64,000 nt of DNA from Karstenula rhodostoma CBS 690.94 (GCA_010093485.1 MU001506.1:372001-436000), one strand, 5' to 3'; positions 33,143-43,959 are shown, counted from the stretch's first letter. Made by a program: numbers and translations. The notes: generated by a model from the letters alone, not told the origin.

Positions 33143-33748
33143 TCAGAGCAGCCAATTGAGAGGCGCACACATAAAGCTTTTCGCGTTGTTGCATGCCGGT
33201 CTCGTCATACTCGGCTTCTTGGTCTTGGTCTTCGTAGTCGTTGGATCCGCGATCCAGGTTCTCGTACATGATGGAGCGGGATGAACCTTGTCGGTCGAGC
33301 ATGCATCATGACAGCCTGCGTATGGAATGCTGTAAGTTCCGTTGCCACACTCTTTGAGGTAGTCGACACAAATGGTGATTTCCGACTTGCAGCCATCGGT
33401 CGGTGAAGTGGCCGATGGGTCAGGTGCGGAAGTCATGTCGGGTGGAACGATTGATGCCAAGGCCGGCGCTGTGTCGAGCACTGTTGTAAGTAGGATAGGA
33501 GTCGAGATCGAGCATGGGGGCGCGACGAAGGTGGGACGCTCGTTAAATCCAAGAGCACACTCGTCCCAACACCTGGAATATTGTGAGCCGTTGAGCATCA
33601 GGGTGGGTACAAGGGCTGCGTACTCTCTGAACGGCTCTCCGCAGCTGTCTGTAGCATACACGCACTGTGGTTGCGGACAATCCCTTTTGGCTGGTGTACT
33701 GATCGCAGTGACCGCGAAAAGACAAGAAAGCAGATAAATGACCTTCAT
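33143..33748 (-). CDS. Secreted cysteine-rich protein (201 aa)
   Basis: MKVIYLLSCLFAVTAISTP is a signal peptide, followed by KRD, a possible Kex2-type site. The mature chain has 14 cysteines in two clusters (RDCPQPQC, YSRCWDECALGF; then DGCK, TICVDYLKECG, GCHDAC, PSC, PAC, FMC). They are separated by a Ser/Thr/Pro-rich linker, which suggests two related disulfide modules (CWDEC...F against CHDAC...). A basic TKTKTKK stretch precedes the last two cysteines. It is probably an extracellular protein, with a possible role in the wall or host interface, but there is no recognised family and no evidence for effector function beyond size and Cys content. Intronless. The CWDEC/CHDAC pairing hints at internal duplication. 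Confidence 0.82.
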   Translation of the reverse strand: MKVIYLLSCLFAVTAISTPAKRDCPQPQCVYATDSCGEPFREYAALVPTLMLNGSQYSRCWDECALGFNERPTFVAPPCSISTPILLTTVLDTAPALASIVPPDMTSAPDPSATSPTDGCKSEITICVDYLKECGNGTYSIPYAGCHDACSTDKVHPAPSCTRTWIADPTTTKTKTKKPSMTRPACNNAKSFMCAPLNWLL

Positions 33749-34551
33749 TGTGGAGAGGAGGTATAGTTTGGGAAGGTAGACCTTGTCGGTACCAAACGAT
33801 GTAAAAAGGAGGTAAGGTCGTGACGCAGAAGGTTTCGAAGAGAGCTTCGTGGATTCTCCTGTATGTATATTGCAGTATAGCTGAATTTAATAGTGGATAG
33901 ACCCTGAAGAAGGCGTCCAGATGCTCTCTTAAATAGGGGGGGCGACAGTACTTCCCACTGCTACACTCGCACCCTCTGCCCGCACACCATCAACCAGGCT
34001 CCAGTTGTAATCTCAGTAATCCCATCGCCCATCGCCGCACAGAATAGCTGCGCATCTAAAATCCGCCCTGTACATTCAAAGAGAATAATACGATGGTGTT
34101 ATGTTTGTATTAGATGCTACTTCAGGAAATGATGGTCACCTACTGCCACACCAGAGGGGTGAGCGTGGGACGGCGTGTAGATCAGACCTCGTGTGGGCTT
34201 CGAATCACATTCCACGGCCCAAGCGAGTGATACGGTAGCCGCGATAAAATGGTAATAGAGTGGTTGATGGGGGGCTAGTGTGTTTGGCATTCCGAGTCTG
34301 TTTGTGGCGCTGCGCAGTATGCAGGGTAACAGTTTGAGAAACTCTTGGTGTGGAGTCTCAGTATGGCGTGTTGATTAATATGCAATAGCTGAAAAAACAA
34401 AACTCAAAATCGATGAATACATCCAATAAGCAGCTTTAGGTCGTTCTGACTCTGAAGTGGTTTGGAACCTCTCGTCGGCAGTGAGGGCCGTAGCTCTGTA
34501 CTCTCGAAACTTGATAACCAACTAAAGCAGATATGAACACCCTGTTGTCGT
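33749..34551. other. Intergenic, promoter of the secreted protein gene
   Basis: No coding frame is supported. The promoter of the minus-strand secreted protein lies just above 33748. Confidence 0.4.
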
Positions 34552-34904
34552 TCACACCATAGACATGCCCCTCAAGTAGCTTCCGTTGTAGGATGATGCG
34601 CCCTTGGCAGTATGAATGGTGGATGATTGATTGTAGTAGATCGTGATGTGGGGGTTGGCCGAATTGTGCCGACCGGCCGGCCCTCTAAAGAAATCGTGAT
34701 CAGACTTGAAATTGACTTCCGCAAGGGGTGGTAGCCCTCGTGGATGTGTCCCCTGGTACGAAAATGGGCTGAGGAGCTTGGCGGGAATCCTGGGAGATGA
34801 GTGTGGATGGCGGGTCTTACATTCGTTGCAGCGTCAGTGAGACTATATTTACTCTCTTGGGGACGTGTAACCACTGTAGTTCGGTCATCGTTATAAGAAG
34901 TCAC
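34552..34904 (-). CDS. Small hypothetical protein, 5' end unresolved
   Basis: Two minus-strand exons fit well. 34904-34821 reads TSYNDDRTTVVTRPQES...SLTDAATN. A 68-nt intron follows (34820-34753, GTAAGACC...GTACCAG, phase 0). Exon 34752-34552 reads THPRGLPPLAEVNFKSDHD, FFRGPAGRHNSANPHITIYY and SSYNGSYLRGMSMV, then stop. The second exon is clearly protein-like (aromatic, Asn/Ser-rich, HITIYY). No ATG is in frame at the start, so an upstream exon ending before a CATGTGTAG acceptor (34905-34913) is likely. No family recognised. Confidence 0.45.
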
Positions 34905-35319
34905 GGCTACACATGCAAAGCTGGATGCACAGTTAAAACAGTGACAAACGTTCGAAGGAACAGTGAACGTCCAGTCACATTAGTGAAAGCTACCACAGCG
35001 CTACATTGAGACCAAATGATTCCAGAACGCTGGTATTCGGTAGCGTTGACAGTGGCGCAGTCCCCTTAAAGCGATTCGCCCAATGGCATAGTGAGATTAG
35101 ACGCAAACAAGGACATCAGCGTGACGGACCTGACAGGTCTTCACAGACCGAATTGTGATCATAGCTTCGATTGATATATAAGATAGAACGTTCGTCTTCG
35201 TTGTTCTAGAAGTCCAAATGGCAGCTGAAACGACTCAACACATCACCTTGTAGCAGCTGGCCATTTATCTGCAGTTTGCTTAACGGTGTTTATCTCTGCC
35301 AGCTTTACATTCGTGCTGC
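34905..35319. other. Intergenic
   Basis: It may contain the missing first exon of the small gene ending at 34552. Otherwise it is the 3' region of the FMO fusion gene. Confidence 0.35.
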
Positions 35320-37604
35320 TTAGGTTGCGCTCGGATATACGCGGCTATACCAACTCTCATGGTTGTAGTCCTTCTTCGGTCCTGACACCTCGTATGTGAT
35401 TCCAAACGTTTCCAGGCTAGCGCCTCTGAAGCGGAACTCGCAGCTGCTTTTGTATGTGTCAGGACTGCACCAATGATGGCCCTTGGCCATCCAGCCATGT
35501 TCGACATCCGAAGGCTGGTAAAATTCCAATTTGTTGAAAAAGTCGCCAACCGTCAGGCCGTCCCCTTCCACGAACCAAGCGGTAATGGTGTCACTTATTT
35601 CTTGGTATCTGTAGGCGTAACGGCGAGTGGCTGGAAACTCCATGCCGTTGTCCATGGTAAGCGTGCCGTCTTCAATGTACAGATACTCCGCCGAGTAGAT
35701 GGGGTCAGTGGGATGTCGCGGATGGAAATACGCGATGCCCTCGAAGAGCCCATTCGGCATCGAAGGAAGGCGCGAGCCAACCTTCCTGTGGAGTTTCCAT
35801 GTGCCCTGCATGCCCCGGAAGGCCGCAGCTGCGGCATACAAACCTTCTTTCTCTGACCTTTGAAGAACATCTGCGACTTCGCGGTTGACCAACGCAGCCT
35901 CACTCCCTTCCTCTGTCTCATATCTGTACCGCGCCGGAAAGAGCGGACCACCTTCGCCCAAGGCTGAATCATCACGCTGTAAGCCAATACTTCGCGCGAA
36001 TTCTTCCACAAGACCCACGTAATCTGCCATCCAAAACTGCGGGACGTCCAATTGTCTGTCTTTGATGGCTTGTCGTACTGACAGGGCAGCACTGGTGTCT
36101 AGCGCATCCAACGCCGTGTTTGGGAAGGTCTTAGGGTCCCAACGTTGCGCGATGATCTTAGCTTGCATACTCATCACACCCCAGTAAGGGCCTTCGTAAA
36201 AGCCAACAAAGGCGATGTTTGGTACCGTGTCGTTGAAGACCGAGCCGCGCGAAAGGAGAAGTGGAACACGATGGCTTTCGGGATCATAGCCCAGTGCTTG
36301 TTTGACGCTGGCAGAGAGGTACTCGAGGTGCGATTGAAAACCGGTTGCTTCGACAGCACCAGTCACGTCTTCCAGATGCAACATGCTCTGTCAGAAGGTC
36401 AGAAAAGTTGTGTGCAGGTATCGCAAGAACTGACCTCGTCTGTGTTGGCCCAAGGGCCCTGGGCAGTTACCTCCAATGAGAAGTTCTTGTTCGCGCCTTG
36501 TGTAATATTTACGACACGGCCATTCACAGGCACAATCAGGCCGTCTCTGACAAATTCCGCATACATGTCTGTCACTCCAGTAAAAGCGGGATACTGGATC
36601 TTGTCGGGTTTTGAAACCAGCTCCATACGCCCAGTAGCTCTTTGGTCGCCCCCCAATAGATTTCTGATAAACTCGTGACCTTTTTCAGCCTTCTCTGCTG
36701 GTACCTGTCCAATCGATGCAGTAATCGGGCCATCGCCGCCTCGTCGGCCAATGTTATACAGAATGAGGTCCAGCGGGAGGAACTTGGGAGATAAGCTGAA
36801 ATCTTGGATTGCTGGATTGTACGGGTCTTGAGGTATATATCGAGGAAGCGTGTAAAACGGCCGGTCAAATACGTGGTAGACCTTGCTGTCTGCCCATGCA
36901 GGCGTCTGTCCAGGCGCGTGTTTTGCGTTCGATATCTGGAAAGCGGCCGTCGCAGCTGCCTCGCTGCCACTGATGCCGCCACCAATCACAACTACTTTCC
37001 CTGCTTCATCTGAGAAAGAGGCCACGTTTCGAAATTGAGTAGAATGCTGTATCCTCTTCCCAGATCCATGCTGCATATGGGTCTGGCGTATCTTGGGTCC
37101 AGCACGATGAAAGAACCCGCTAGCCACAATCAAATAATCGAAAGAGTCCTGTGATTCGGCCCGCGTGGTCTGGTCAACCGAAGTAACGTTCCAGGATCCA
37201 TCACGATCGCCGCTAAAGTCTGCACCAGTCACTCGCCGGTTGTAGATGACTATGTCAGGAGCAAGAAACTTTTTCGCATATGTCTCCAGGTAACGACCGA
37301 CTTGCCACGCCCGAGGAAACATCGCGGGTGGTCCAGAGGACTTGGACCCAGCCGCAGGATCGGAAAGATCGACAGACGCCCACGCAAGATCTGGAAACGC
37401 GACTGTGAAACGACTGAGGTTCGTTCGCATATGCGGGCTGCAGATCTCTCCCTTCTCACCTGGAGAAGATCTCCACATGCCACCGACTCTGTCCGCAGCC
37501 TCGAACAGTGTAACTTTGTATGCGGTACCACCAGCATACTGCAAGAGGGTTTTGGCAGCAACGAGGCCGGCCGGGCCGCCGCCCACAACGAGAACAGACT
37601 TCAT
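35320..37604 (-). CDS. FMO-like flavin monooxygenase fused to a DUF6314/lipocalin-like domain (745 aa)
   Basis: Exon 1 is 37604-36435 and exon 2 is 36387-35320, with a 47-nt phase-0 intron (GTCAGTTC...CTGACAG). The N-terminal 580 residues are a flavin-containing monooxygenase fold. The FAD-binding motif VVGGGPAGLVAAK is at residues 5-17 and the NADPH-binding motif VVIGGGISGSEAA is near 205-220. These enzymes use FAD and NADPH to oxygenate nucleophilic N, S or carbonyl groups. From about residue 583 a separate module begins QGTWKLHRKV and runs through EYLYIEDGTLTMDNG, RRYAYRYQEISDTI and HHWCSPDTYKSSCEFRFRG. Its pattern is that of the DUF6314 beta-barrel family, recognised from memory, which may bind a ligand or product. 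No signal peptide. The substrate is unknown and no biosynthetic cluster surrounds it. Confidence 0.9.
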
Positions 37605-38055
37605 TGATTGGCCAAGACTTTCCAGTTCGATCGTCAGGGTAGGGCGCCTAAAACACGAGGCTCGGGGCGATCAGTTCGAAAGGATGAAACGTTGGCGAGA
37701 TCGTCAGCTTCTATACACTATCGATTGTCGTGACTATCCAAAAGCTTCGCATCGATGCGAAGTTACGAAAAGGCAACGGTAGGTGAGAAACCAGACCGGT
37801 AATTCTTGACCAGGCCTGACGTTATAGCCTCGCCCACAATCGTGGGAGGCAATATAATAATGGGAGAGCGACAGCTGTGATAGAAAGGTCGCCGTTGTTA
37901 GGTTGATAGCGACAAGAAGTATTGGCGATGAGGAAAGTGTTCGATGGTTTGGCGTAAGATCCCAACCAAGCCGCCCCGCGCTAGCTGCACGAGTTAGGTA
38001 AGTGCGTGCCATCAGCTCTACGAACGAATCGCCTTTAGATGTCCATGTAGGTTTC
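37605..38055. other. Intergenic between FMO and LYR genes
   Basis: Promoter of the FMO gene and 3' region of the LYR-protein gene, both on the minus strand. No gene seen. Confidence 0.4.
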
Positions 38056-38492
38056 TCAAAGCTCTGTTATCACGCCGGAGTTGACCAGAGAACCTTTCAT
38101 GGTATCGAGTTGTGTTTTTCCAGTCTGCACATTCCACTGTCAGCATGACCGATGATTAAATCGAGTAACATACATACAGAGATGAGGTATCGAATGTGGC
38201 CAAGATCCGCGACGTGACGATACTTTTCAAACTCTGCTCTGGCAAACCGTAACATCTCTTGCCTCATGTCACGGTCCGAGATGGAAACCGTGCTGCGGAC
38301 AACGTCCTTCCACAGGGCCAAAACGCGTTGCCTTTGGATGAAATGGTCCAGACTTATGGGGTTCTTTCCTCGTGATCGCAATCTGCTGGGACTCTTGCTC
38401 AAAACTGTAGCATAGCTCCGCTTGATCAGGATCATGGCGATTATAGCAGGCAATTTTTCAAGTCGCTGTAGGTCGCTGTTTCGATTGCTCAA
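38056..38492 (-). CDS. LYR-motif mitochondrial protein, LYRM2-like (127 aa)
   Basis: Exon 1 is 38492-38178 and exon 2 is 38124-38056, with a 53-nt phase-0 intron (GTATGTAT...GTGCAG). The core reads SLDHFIQRQRVLALWKDVVR, then RDMRQEMLRFARAEFEKYRH and DLGHIRYLIS-TGKTQLDTM. The family's L-Y-R signature appears as the L-W-K/VVR helix start, followed by the conserved Phe (ARAEFE) and the HIRYLIS-GK ending typical of LYRM2. LYR proteins bind the mitochondrial acyl carrier protein and assist assembly of respiratory complexes; LYRM2 is linked to complex I. The N-terminus carries a targeting-like stretch (MILIKRSYATVLSKSPSRLR), so the Met at 38435 may be the true start. Confidence 0.85.
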
Positions 38493-38782
38493 TGGGTGAT
38501 ATGGGATGCACTCTGGCGGCGATCGGAAAAGGCCTGCAGCACTCGCAATGGATCTGATTCGTTCGATTGACCGGTTACCGGTGCGGCGTGTTGTATGAAT
38601 CAGCTATTCTTGAGGTCTGCTAGACGGTAGCCGCTTGTCGATGGTCACTTTTCCAAAGAGGGTGCGTGATGGGAGGCTCTGGGAGGGCGTGCACCGTGCA
38701 CCGACAGCCAGCAAAGACGCGTTCCCGCCTTGCCAAAAACGCGTCTCTTCGCCCCACACAAATCCCACGCCGACCCGCCACC
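38493..38782. promoter_or_regulatory. Divergent promoter, LYRM2-like / NAA40
   Basis: The two genes are transcribed away from each other with start codons 290 bases apart, so they share an upstream region. No clear TATA box was seen on either side. Confidence 0.5.
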
Positions 38783-39775
38783 ATGCCTCGCCTTTCGGGC
38801 CGACGACGGCGCAATGCCGCAACAAGAGAGCGCGAGGCAACAACGTACAGTCTGAGAGTGTACGAAGAGAGAACTGCCAAGCGCCGCAAGGAGCGTGCTG
38901 ATCGCATGCACCCGAAGATTGTGTTTCCCAACAGCGACGACGAGCTCGAGGCAAACCCCGCCGCGTTCTCGTAGCCTGAGACGCCGAAATACCAGCCGCC
39001 GGAGAAAAAGCGAGAGCTGAAGCATCCAGTATACGGACGCGATTACCAAGCCACCCCCAGACCTCGCAAGTTGGAAACGTCCTCCCTCGTCCTTGGACCT
39101 CATCTTCTCGTCGATCCCATGACTTCGCCGCGACGGTTCACGCGAGAATGGAACGATGATGTCCTCGCGGCGGTATGGAAACACAGCCAGGAACACGGGC
39201 AGTTAAAGGAGTTGAGCGGCGACTACAAGCTCGAGCTGCGCAGTTCGACCGAGCTGTCGGAAGAAGATCGCGGCTCTTGCCTCGACATCGTGCAGCATAC
39301 CTCAATGGCAGCGTACAAGGCTTCCCGTATGGGGTGGCATCTTCCTTCGAAGCGAACAGAGATGGCGAACAAAGACATGGCATATATCCTCGTCCGCGCC
39401 ATGGACAACACCCGCGATACCTTTGGTTCCGACCTCGATACGAATATTGTCGGCTTCATCTCCTTCATGATCGACTACGACGATCCGCCGAACCAACATC
39501 GACAAGTCGTGTACATCTTCGAGATACATTTGGCAGAGAGTTTTCGCGGTAAAGGCTTGGGCAAGTGGCTCATGTTCACAGTCGAAGCCATGGCACAGTC
39601 TGTCACGATCAGGAAGACGATGCTCACTGTTTTCGTCAGCAACAAAGACGCTATCCAGGCGTACAAGCAGATGGGCTACGACAAGGACGAAGCTTCTCCG
39701 CAAGATAGGGAGACGCGCGGCAGAATCATACCGGCCGATTACTGGATCATGAGCAAGAGTTGGCATGGTAAATGA
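38783..39775 (+). CDS. NAA40: N-alpha-acetyltransferase 40 (NatD), interrupted by one in-frame TAG
   Basis: The frame starting MPRLSGRRRRNAATRERE is open to 39775 except for TAG at 38972-38974 (codon 64). The acetyltransferase part reads HTSMAAYKASRMGWHLPSK, MAYILVR, IVGFISFMIDYDD, VYIFEIHLAESFRGKGLGKW and VFVSNKDAIQAYKQMGY. RGKGLG is the acetyl-CoA-binding R/QxxGxG motif. NatD acetylates the N-terminus of histones H4 and H2A. The sequence on both sides of the TAG (DELEANPAAFS and PETPKYQPPEKKRELKHPVY) is of one character, so the stop looks like a single-base change (CAG to TAG is one possibility). A downstream ATG at 39071 would still give a 234-aa protein with the whole enzyme domain, close to the length of human NAA40. 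Readthrough or sequencing error are alternatives. Confidence 0.82.
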
Positions 39776-40531
39776 ACATGTGGTAGCTGGTCAGTATGCC
39801 TCTGACGGAAGGCAGTGATTTGGTGGCATGAGGGGTCATCATACTTGCATACATTGGCGTTTCGGTAAGATACCCTAGGAAGTTTTGACTTATTCGCTCG
39901 ATTGAGCAGGTTTGGAGTAACTGCGCGGTCTGTGTCACCACACGGTAAACGCTTGCACCTGGAAGCGTGCATGGGATCGTCAGTTTTCCCCGCCTCAAAT
40001 CAATGTGTTCACGATTCACTCATTTCTCTATTGTAATATGTCAGAGGCAGTGAGTCTAGTCAGGCTCACCTTGACCCATGTCTGTACCAGGAGCGACAGC
40101 CCTCGACTTGCGCTGGTTGTCCCCCGCCTTCCCCTGGCCTTCACTTGCTCACAGGTGCTTCTAATATGGCTTAGCGTCGAACAAGATCGTCGTTTCTCCC
40201 TCAGCGACACCCTCTATTTTCCTCAAGCCCGTCAACTTTGTTCACTCTTCGAAAAGGCCCCTCGTCTACCAAACAACCCAGATCGCAGCGTAAGTTACGC
40301 AATCCCAATGATTGAATCATCAAAGCTGAACACATAAAGACTTCACCCATCATGCCCTGCACTTCTTGTAGCTTTAAAACCAGGCCCGGCACCCACACGC
40401 TCATATGAAGCATCCAACAACAAGGCTGTACTGCATTAGACAATGAGCGCGCTGGAGACAGTCAAATCGCGAACCAGCACGCATGGCTACAGGCGCCCGC
40501 CTTAATTTTCGACACTCGCACTATTGCCTAC
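39776..40531. other. Intergenic, nothing supported
   Basis: Downstream of NAA40. Only short frames occur on both strands. Confidence 0.4.
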
Positions 40532-41208
40532 ATGTCGAGTCAACTTCCAGGCGCAAGAGGGCCTCTACCACCGTAAGTGTATGTTTTTGCGGCAATTCTT
40601 CAATACTGTAGCTAACAACCAGCAGATTTCTTCCAGGAGACGCCACTTTGGAGGGTGGCGCTGTCCCGCGCTTCAACACAGAGGCTCTGAGCCGTCGGCA
40701 TTCCATTTCCCACTACGGCAGCAACCTTGCGTCTACCTTCTCCCAGCCTACCCTCGGCAACACGCAGGAGGAAGAGGAAGAGGAAGAGGAGCCCCTCTCT
40801 CAACACTGTTCTCGCGGTTCTTCTCCACCACCACCACCACCACCAATATGTCGGACAACTCCAAGACTCCGCGCATCAGGCGCTTGAACAACGTTTTGAG
40901 CGCCTCATCCGCACACAAGTACCCCGAGGGCTCACCAGCACATCTTCGCCTGTCCCAGAGCTTCCCTGCAACGGCGCCGGCTACTACTCCGAGTTCATGC
41001 TCGCACCCCGGAGGTCTAAGCGTGTCATTTTCGTCAATGATTCGCTACCTTAAACGAGGAGCGCATTTCGAAGAAGCGCAGCCGTGTTGATGTGGCCGAT
41101 AGCGACGTCAAGGGAGCTAAGCGCGGTCGTGAGAAGGCATTGTGCCTGAGAAACAAGTACTCTAGTAGGTGCGCTATCGTCGACGGAACGTTCGATCCTT
41201 TCAACTGA
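40532..41208 (+). CDS. Possible multi-exon gene, structure unresolved
   Basis: Exon 1 may be MSSQLPGARGPLPP (40532-40575), followed by a 51-nt phase-2 intron (GTAAGTGT...CAACCAGCAG) and an exon reading FLPGDATLEGGAVPRFNTE and LSRRHSISHYGSNLASTF, then a run of eight Glu. The frame closes at 40887. Two other frames then look coding-like: YVGQLQDSAHQALEQRFER to 41053, and ERISKKRSRVDVADSDVKGA to a TGA at 41206-41208, which has a nuclear-localisation-like basic patch. An ATG at 40846 (MSDNSKTPRIRRL) has a good context. No single splice model joined all pieces. Confidence 0.3.
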
Positions 41209-41648
41209 ACCAAGGAGACAATATCCGATGTTTTAATGATCGAGTGGGTGGGATAAAGCTGGCTGGATACTGCTTGATGCAAAGAGCTGGGATGGATGCT
41301 GCTGGACGCAAAGAGCTGGACTGGCTTGTGCTTGATAGGACCGGCTGTATTCGGCCTTCACAGCGTCATTGGGCACGTTATGTGGTTAATGGTCATCGTT
41401 ATCGACTTACGATGACGATGCAATGGGTTATGAAAGTTCATAACTGGTCGCCTCCAAGCAGCTGTTCGCACGCCTAGTTCGAGATCCAGAAGCCTGTCTC
41501 ATGATGCATTCTATATGGTCTCGATGTACGAGCGGTTTATGGTAGCAAGAAGAGATATACACTACAAACAATCTGACGTAAACATCGCCGTGTGACCACT
41601 CGAAGCTTCACATGCCCAATAAGTGCCAAAAGCTTATAGACTTGCATT
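41209..41648. other. Intergenic, nothing supported
   Basis: A near-duplicated phrase (ATGCTGCTGGACGCAAAGAGCTGG against CTTGATGCAAAGAGCTGG; similar 14-base core GCAAAGAGCTGGGA/GCAAAGAGCTGGAC) lies at 41276-41322. No gene is seen. Confidence 0.35.
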
Positions 41649-42134
41649 TCAAGAACTTCTTCCACCTTTCAAGTGAACCTCAATGCCTATCTCCAAAGGC
41701 GAGCCAGTAAGTGCGTCATGCTCACCATCTGCAGCGTCGGCATCATCCTCCTGCTTGCTCTTCGCGATACATATCTCCATCTTCCTGATTTCTTTTGCAT
41801 CCGCCTCAGTAGAAACTTTTGTATGTCCATTTCCTTTGATCTTTAGATTTACCCTTGCGTTTCCATTCACTTCAATTTTAGCAACGACCTTCTCCTCTCG
41901 GCCATTCTCGTCCAAGTAATAGCGGGGAACCCAATTTCCTTCTGTTTTCCGCCAATACCATCTCGCATAAGCGGACTTCTGCCCAAGCTCCCGGATACCA
42001 TTCATAACAGTATCTTGAACATCGCCATGTTTGCGCAGCTGGTCGTGGGTCATGTTCAGATGTTCGAACGCTCGAAGTTCTCCCAGGGCTTTTTCGAGCA
42101 ACACTTGCTCTTGTCTGACTGATAGTGTGGACAT
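41649..42134 (-). CDS. Hypothetical protein (161 aa)
   Basis: The product begins MSTLSVRQEQVLLEKALGEL. The N-terminal half is helical (residues 1-55, heptad-like Leu/Ala spacing). The middle contains ARWYWRKTEGNWVPRYYLDE, an aromatic-rich motif, then alternating hydrophobic strands (KVVAKIEVNGNARVNLKI). The C-terminus is acidic (EDDADAADGEHD) and ends GIEVHLKGGRSS. The open frame has moderate codon bias and no introns. No family recognised. Confidence 0.65.
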   Translation of the reverse strand: MSTLSVRQEQVLLEKALGELRAFEHLNMTHDQLRKHGDVQDTVMNGIRELGQKSAYARWYWRKTEGNWVPRYYLDENGREEKVVAKIEVNGNARVNLKIKGNGHTKVSTEADAKEIRKMEICIAKSKQEDDADAADGEHDALTGSPLEIGIEVHLKGGRSS

Positions 42135-42609
42135 GGTGCTCGGTGTGAATGTGTGCGCAAGTTGGATTGATGAGGAGGTAGAGGGATGCTGACAATGTTC
42201 ACTGATACATCAATCGAGCCCTTAGCTGTTGCTTCTTGTCGGCATGTCCATCAGTTCAAACCGCAACTGCTTGATGTTTCTAACTTGTGATTAGATTCCT
42301 CGTGCAGCTCTTGCGCACACAATCCTCGTGATTGGGCAACCAATCGACGTGAATGTGTATAAACAGTACAACTACTACCGAAACTCAGCTTCGGCATCAG
42401 ATTGCGCAAGTTCCCTCTGGCCTCGCCGTGAATTCAACCCGGAAATTTTTGCGGCGAACTATCTTCACGAAGGCTTCAGCTTTGAAGGTCCCTTTATATA
42501 AAATCTGCTCCGTCGGCACTCTCTGCGCCTGCCAGAACTCAGCCTCCCAACATCTCTTCTACCCACATCAGCTCTTTTTTTCGAAAACCCATTGTACACC
42601 ACCACCTTC
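42135..42609. promoter_or_regulatory. Divergent promoter region
   Basis: It separates the minus-strand 161-aa gene and the plus-strand 230-aa gene. It contains a TATATAAA at 42495-42502 oriented for the latter. Confidence 0.45.
42495..42502 (+). promoter_or_regulatory. TATA box (TATATAAA)
   Basis: It is 108 bases upstream of the ATG at 42610. Confidence 0.55.
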
Positions 42610-43398
42610 ATGTCCACACCCAGCACACCATCGAAGAACGCCGCCACCGGGAAGTCCCCTCGCTCCACGGAGGGCACTCCACAGAAACAGGCCAGCTCCA
42701 CCACCTCGATGCCTGTCAAGTCCTCCAATTCGCCGGCCAGCAAGAGAGACAAGTCGGCCAGCGCAACAAGCGACGCTGAAATTCCTCAAGTATGTGATAC
42801 CCACTCCCAGTTATCCTTAAACTGACATTTGCAGTTGGCCTTGGAAGTCCCAGCGTACTTCACGCCCATCGAGCGCAAAAGAACGCCAGCCAACTCTGAC
42901 CACCGTGCCTCGATCAGCACGTATAGCCACTCACACGCGCCCACATATGTCTCTTCTCCTGCGAGCCTGGTAAATCAGCAGCTGAAGAAACTCCCTCCCT
43001 TGTACACGGCGGCTCTTCCTGCCAAGGATCCCAACCAGCGGGAGCCCGGTGTGCTACCCACGACGGACATCGTCGATAGGCTCCGCAACCCCGACCGCGC
43101 TGTAAGTGGCTCGCTCAGTGTTGGCAAGTTCCTCAGGCTAACTCTGGAATAGCTCTACATCGAGAACGGTACCAAGGTCAAGATGGGTTGGGAGGGACTC
43201 ATGTATATCTGCGGTGCCGAGAATTTCAAGACCAAGGAAGAGAATGGCAAGAAGCGACGCTATGTCAACAAGGACACTGAGCTGTACATGCACGGCCTCA
43301 GTATGGGCGTGCCGAAGCCCGTCTACGACTGGCTCTGTAGCGACCCCGCGGCTGAGGAGATGGTGTTCGATGCGTCCATCTTTGAGTCGCTTGACTGA
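42610..43398 (+). CDS. Hypothetical protein (230 aa), three exons
   Basis: Exons 42610-42789, 42835-43101 and 43153-43398 are separated by phase-0 introns of 45 and 51 nt (GTATGTGA...TTTGCAG and GTAAGTGG...GGAATAG). The first 60 residues are Ser/Thr/Pro/Lys-rich and disordered (MSTPSTPSKNAATGKSPR). The middle has a Ser/His stretch, then LVNQQLKKLPPLYTAALPAK. The C-terminal 80 residues look folded: LYIENGTKVKMGWEGLMYI, RYVNKDTELYMHGLSMGVP and KPVYDWLCSDPAAEEMVFDA. No known domain; the C-terminal module could be a lineage-specific conserved region. Splice sites and frame agree at both junctions. Confidence 0.78.
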
Positions 43399-43959
43399 GC
43401 TGGCGCATCTGACGTCGACGGCTTCCGGAACCGTGATGAGGTAGTATATACCAAGTTATCAGATAGACACTATGTACAGTAAAGGACTCGACAAATTGAG
43501 AATGGTTTTACACATCGAGATCTGATAACACTGCAGGTATCAGTATTAATGTTTGGGTGTACTGAGCAGCCTTTGAGCTGATATATTGCATCTCACTTGC
43601 TAATGGCATGGACACTTTATGATTTTTTGGTTTTCATTCCAGCTTGCATTGCTAGATACCTACTTGTGAGTACATATAAATTCCGGTTTCATATACCTGC
43701 TCGTGGACTCGTGTTGAAATAATCTTGGGGGCAACCGCATGTCCTCTCGTTTGCAAGGTCACGTCTATTTATACAACACTTTAGCATAGTACCCGGAAAA
43801 AGAGTTGAGTAATCGGCCCACTAACACACTGTACTCAGAGTTTCTTCCTGGCGCTGTAACGCAACACAGTCGTAGTGCATTAGCTCTTGATTCATTTCAT
43901 CTCTCGGGAAGTATCACACTTCTTTATCTGTCACTTTGCTTTCGCAATGAGCTAGTTTC
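43399..43959. other. AT-richer intergenic region
   Basis: No gene. Convergent 3' ends of the 230-aa gene and the cutinase pseudogene. Confidence 0.4.

Noticed and set aside
35320..39775. Secondary-metabolite gene cluster around the FMO gene
   Set aside because: Neighbours are an LYR mitochondrial protein and NAA40. No synthase, P450 or cluster regulator is present within the window.
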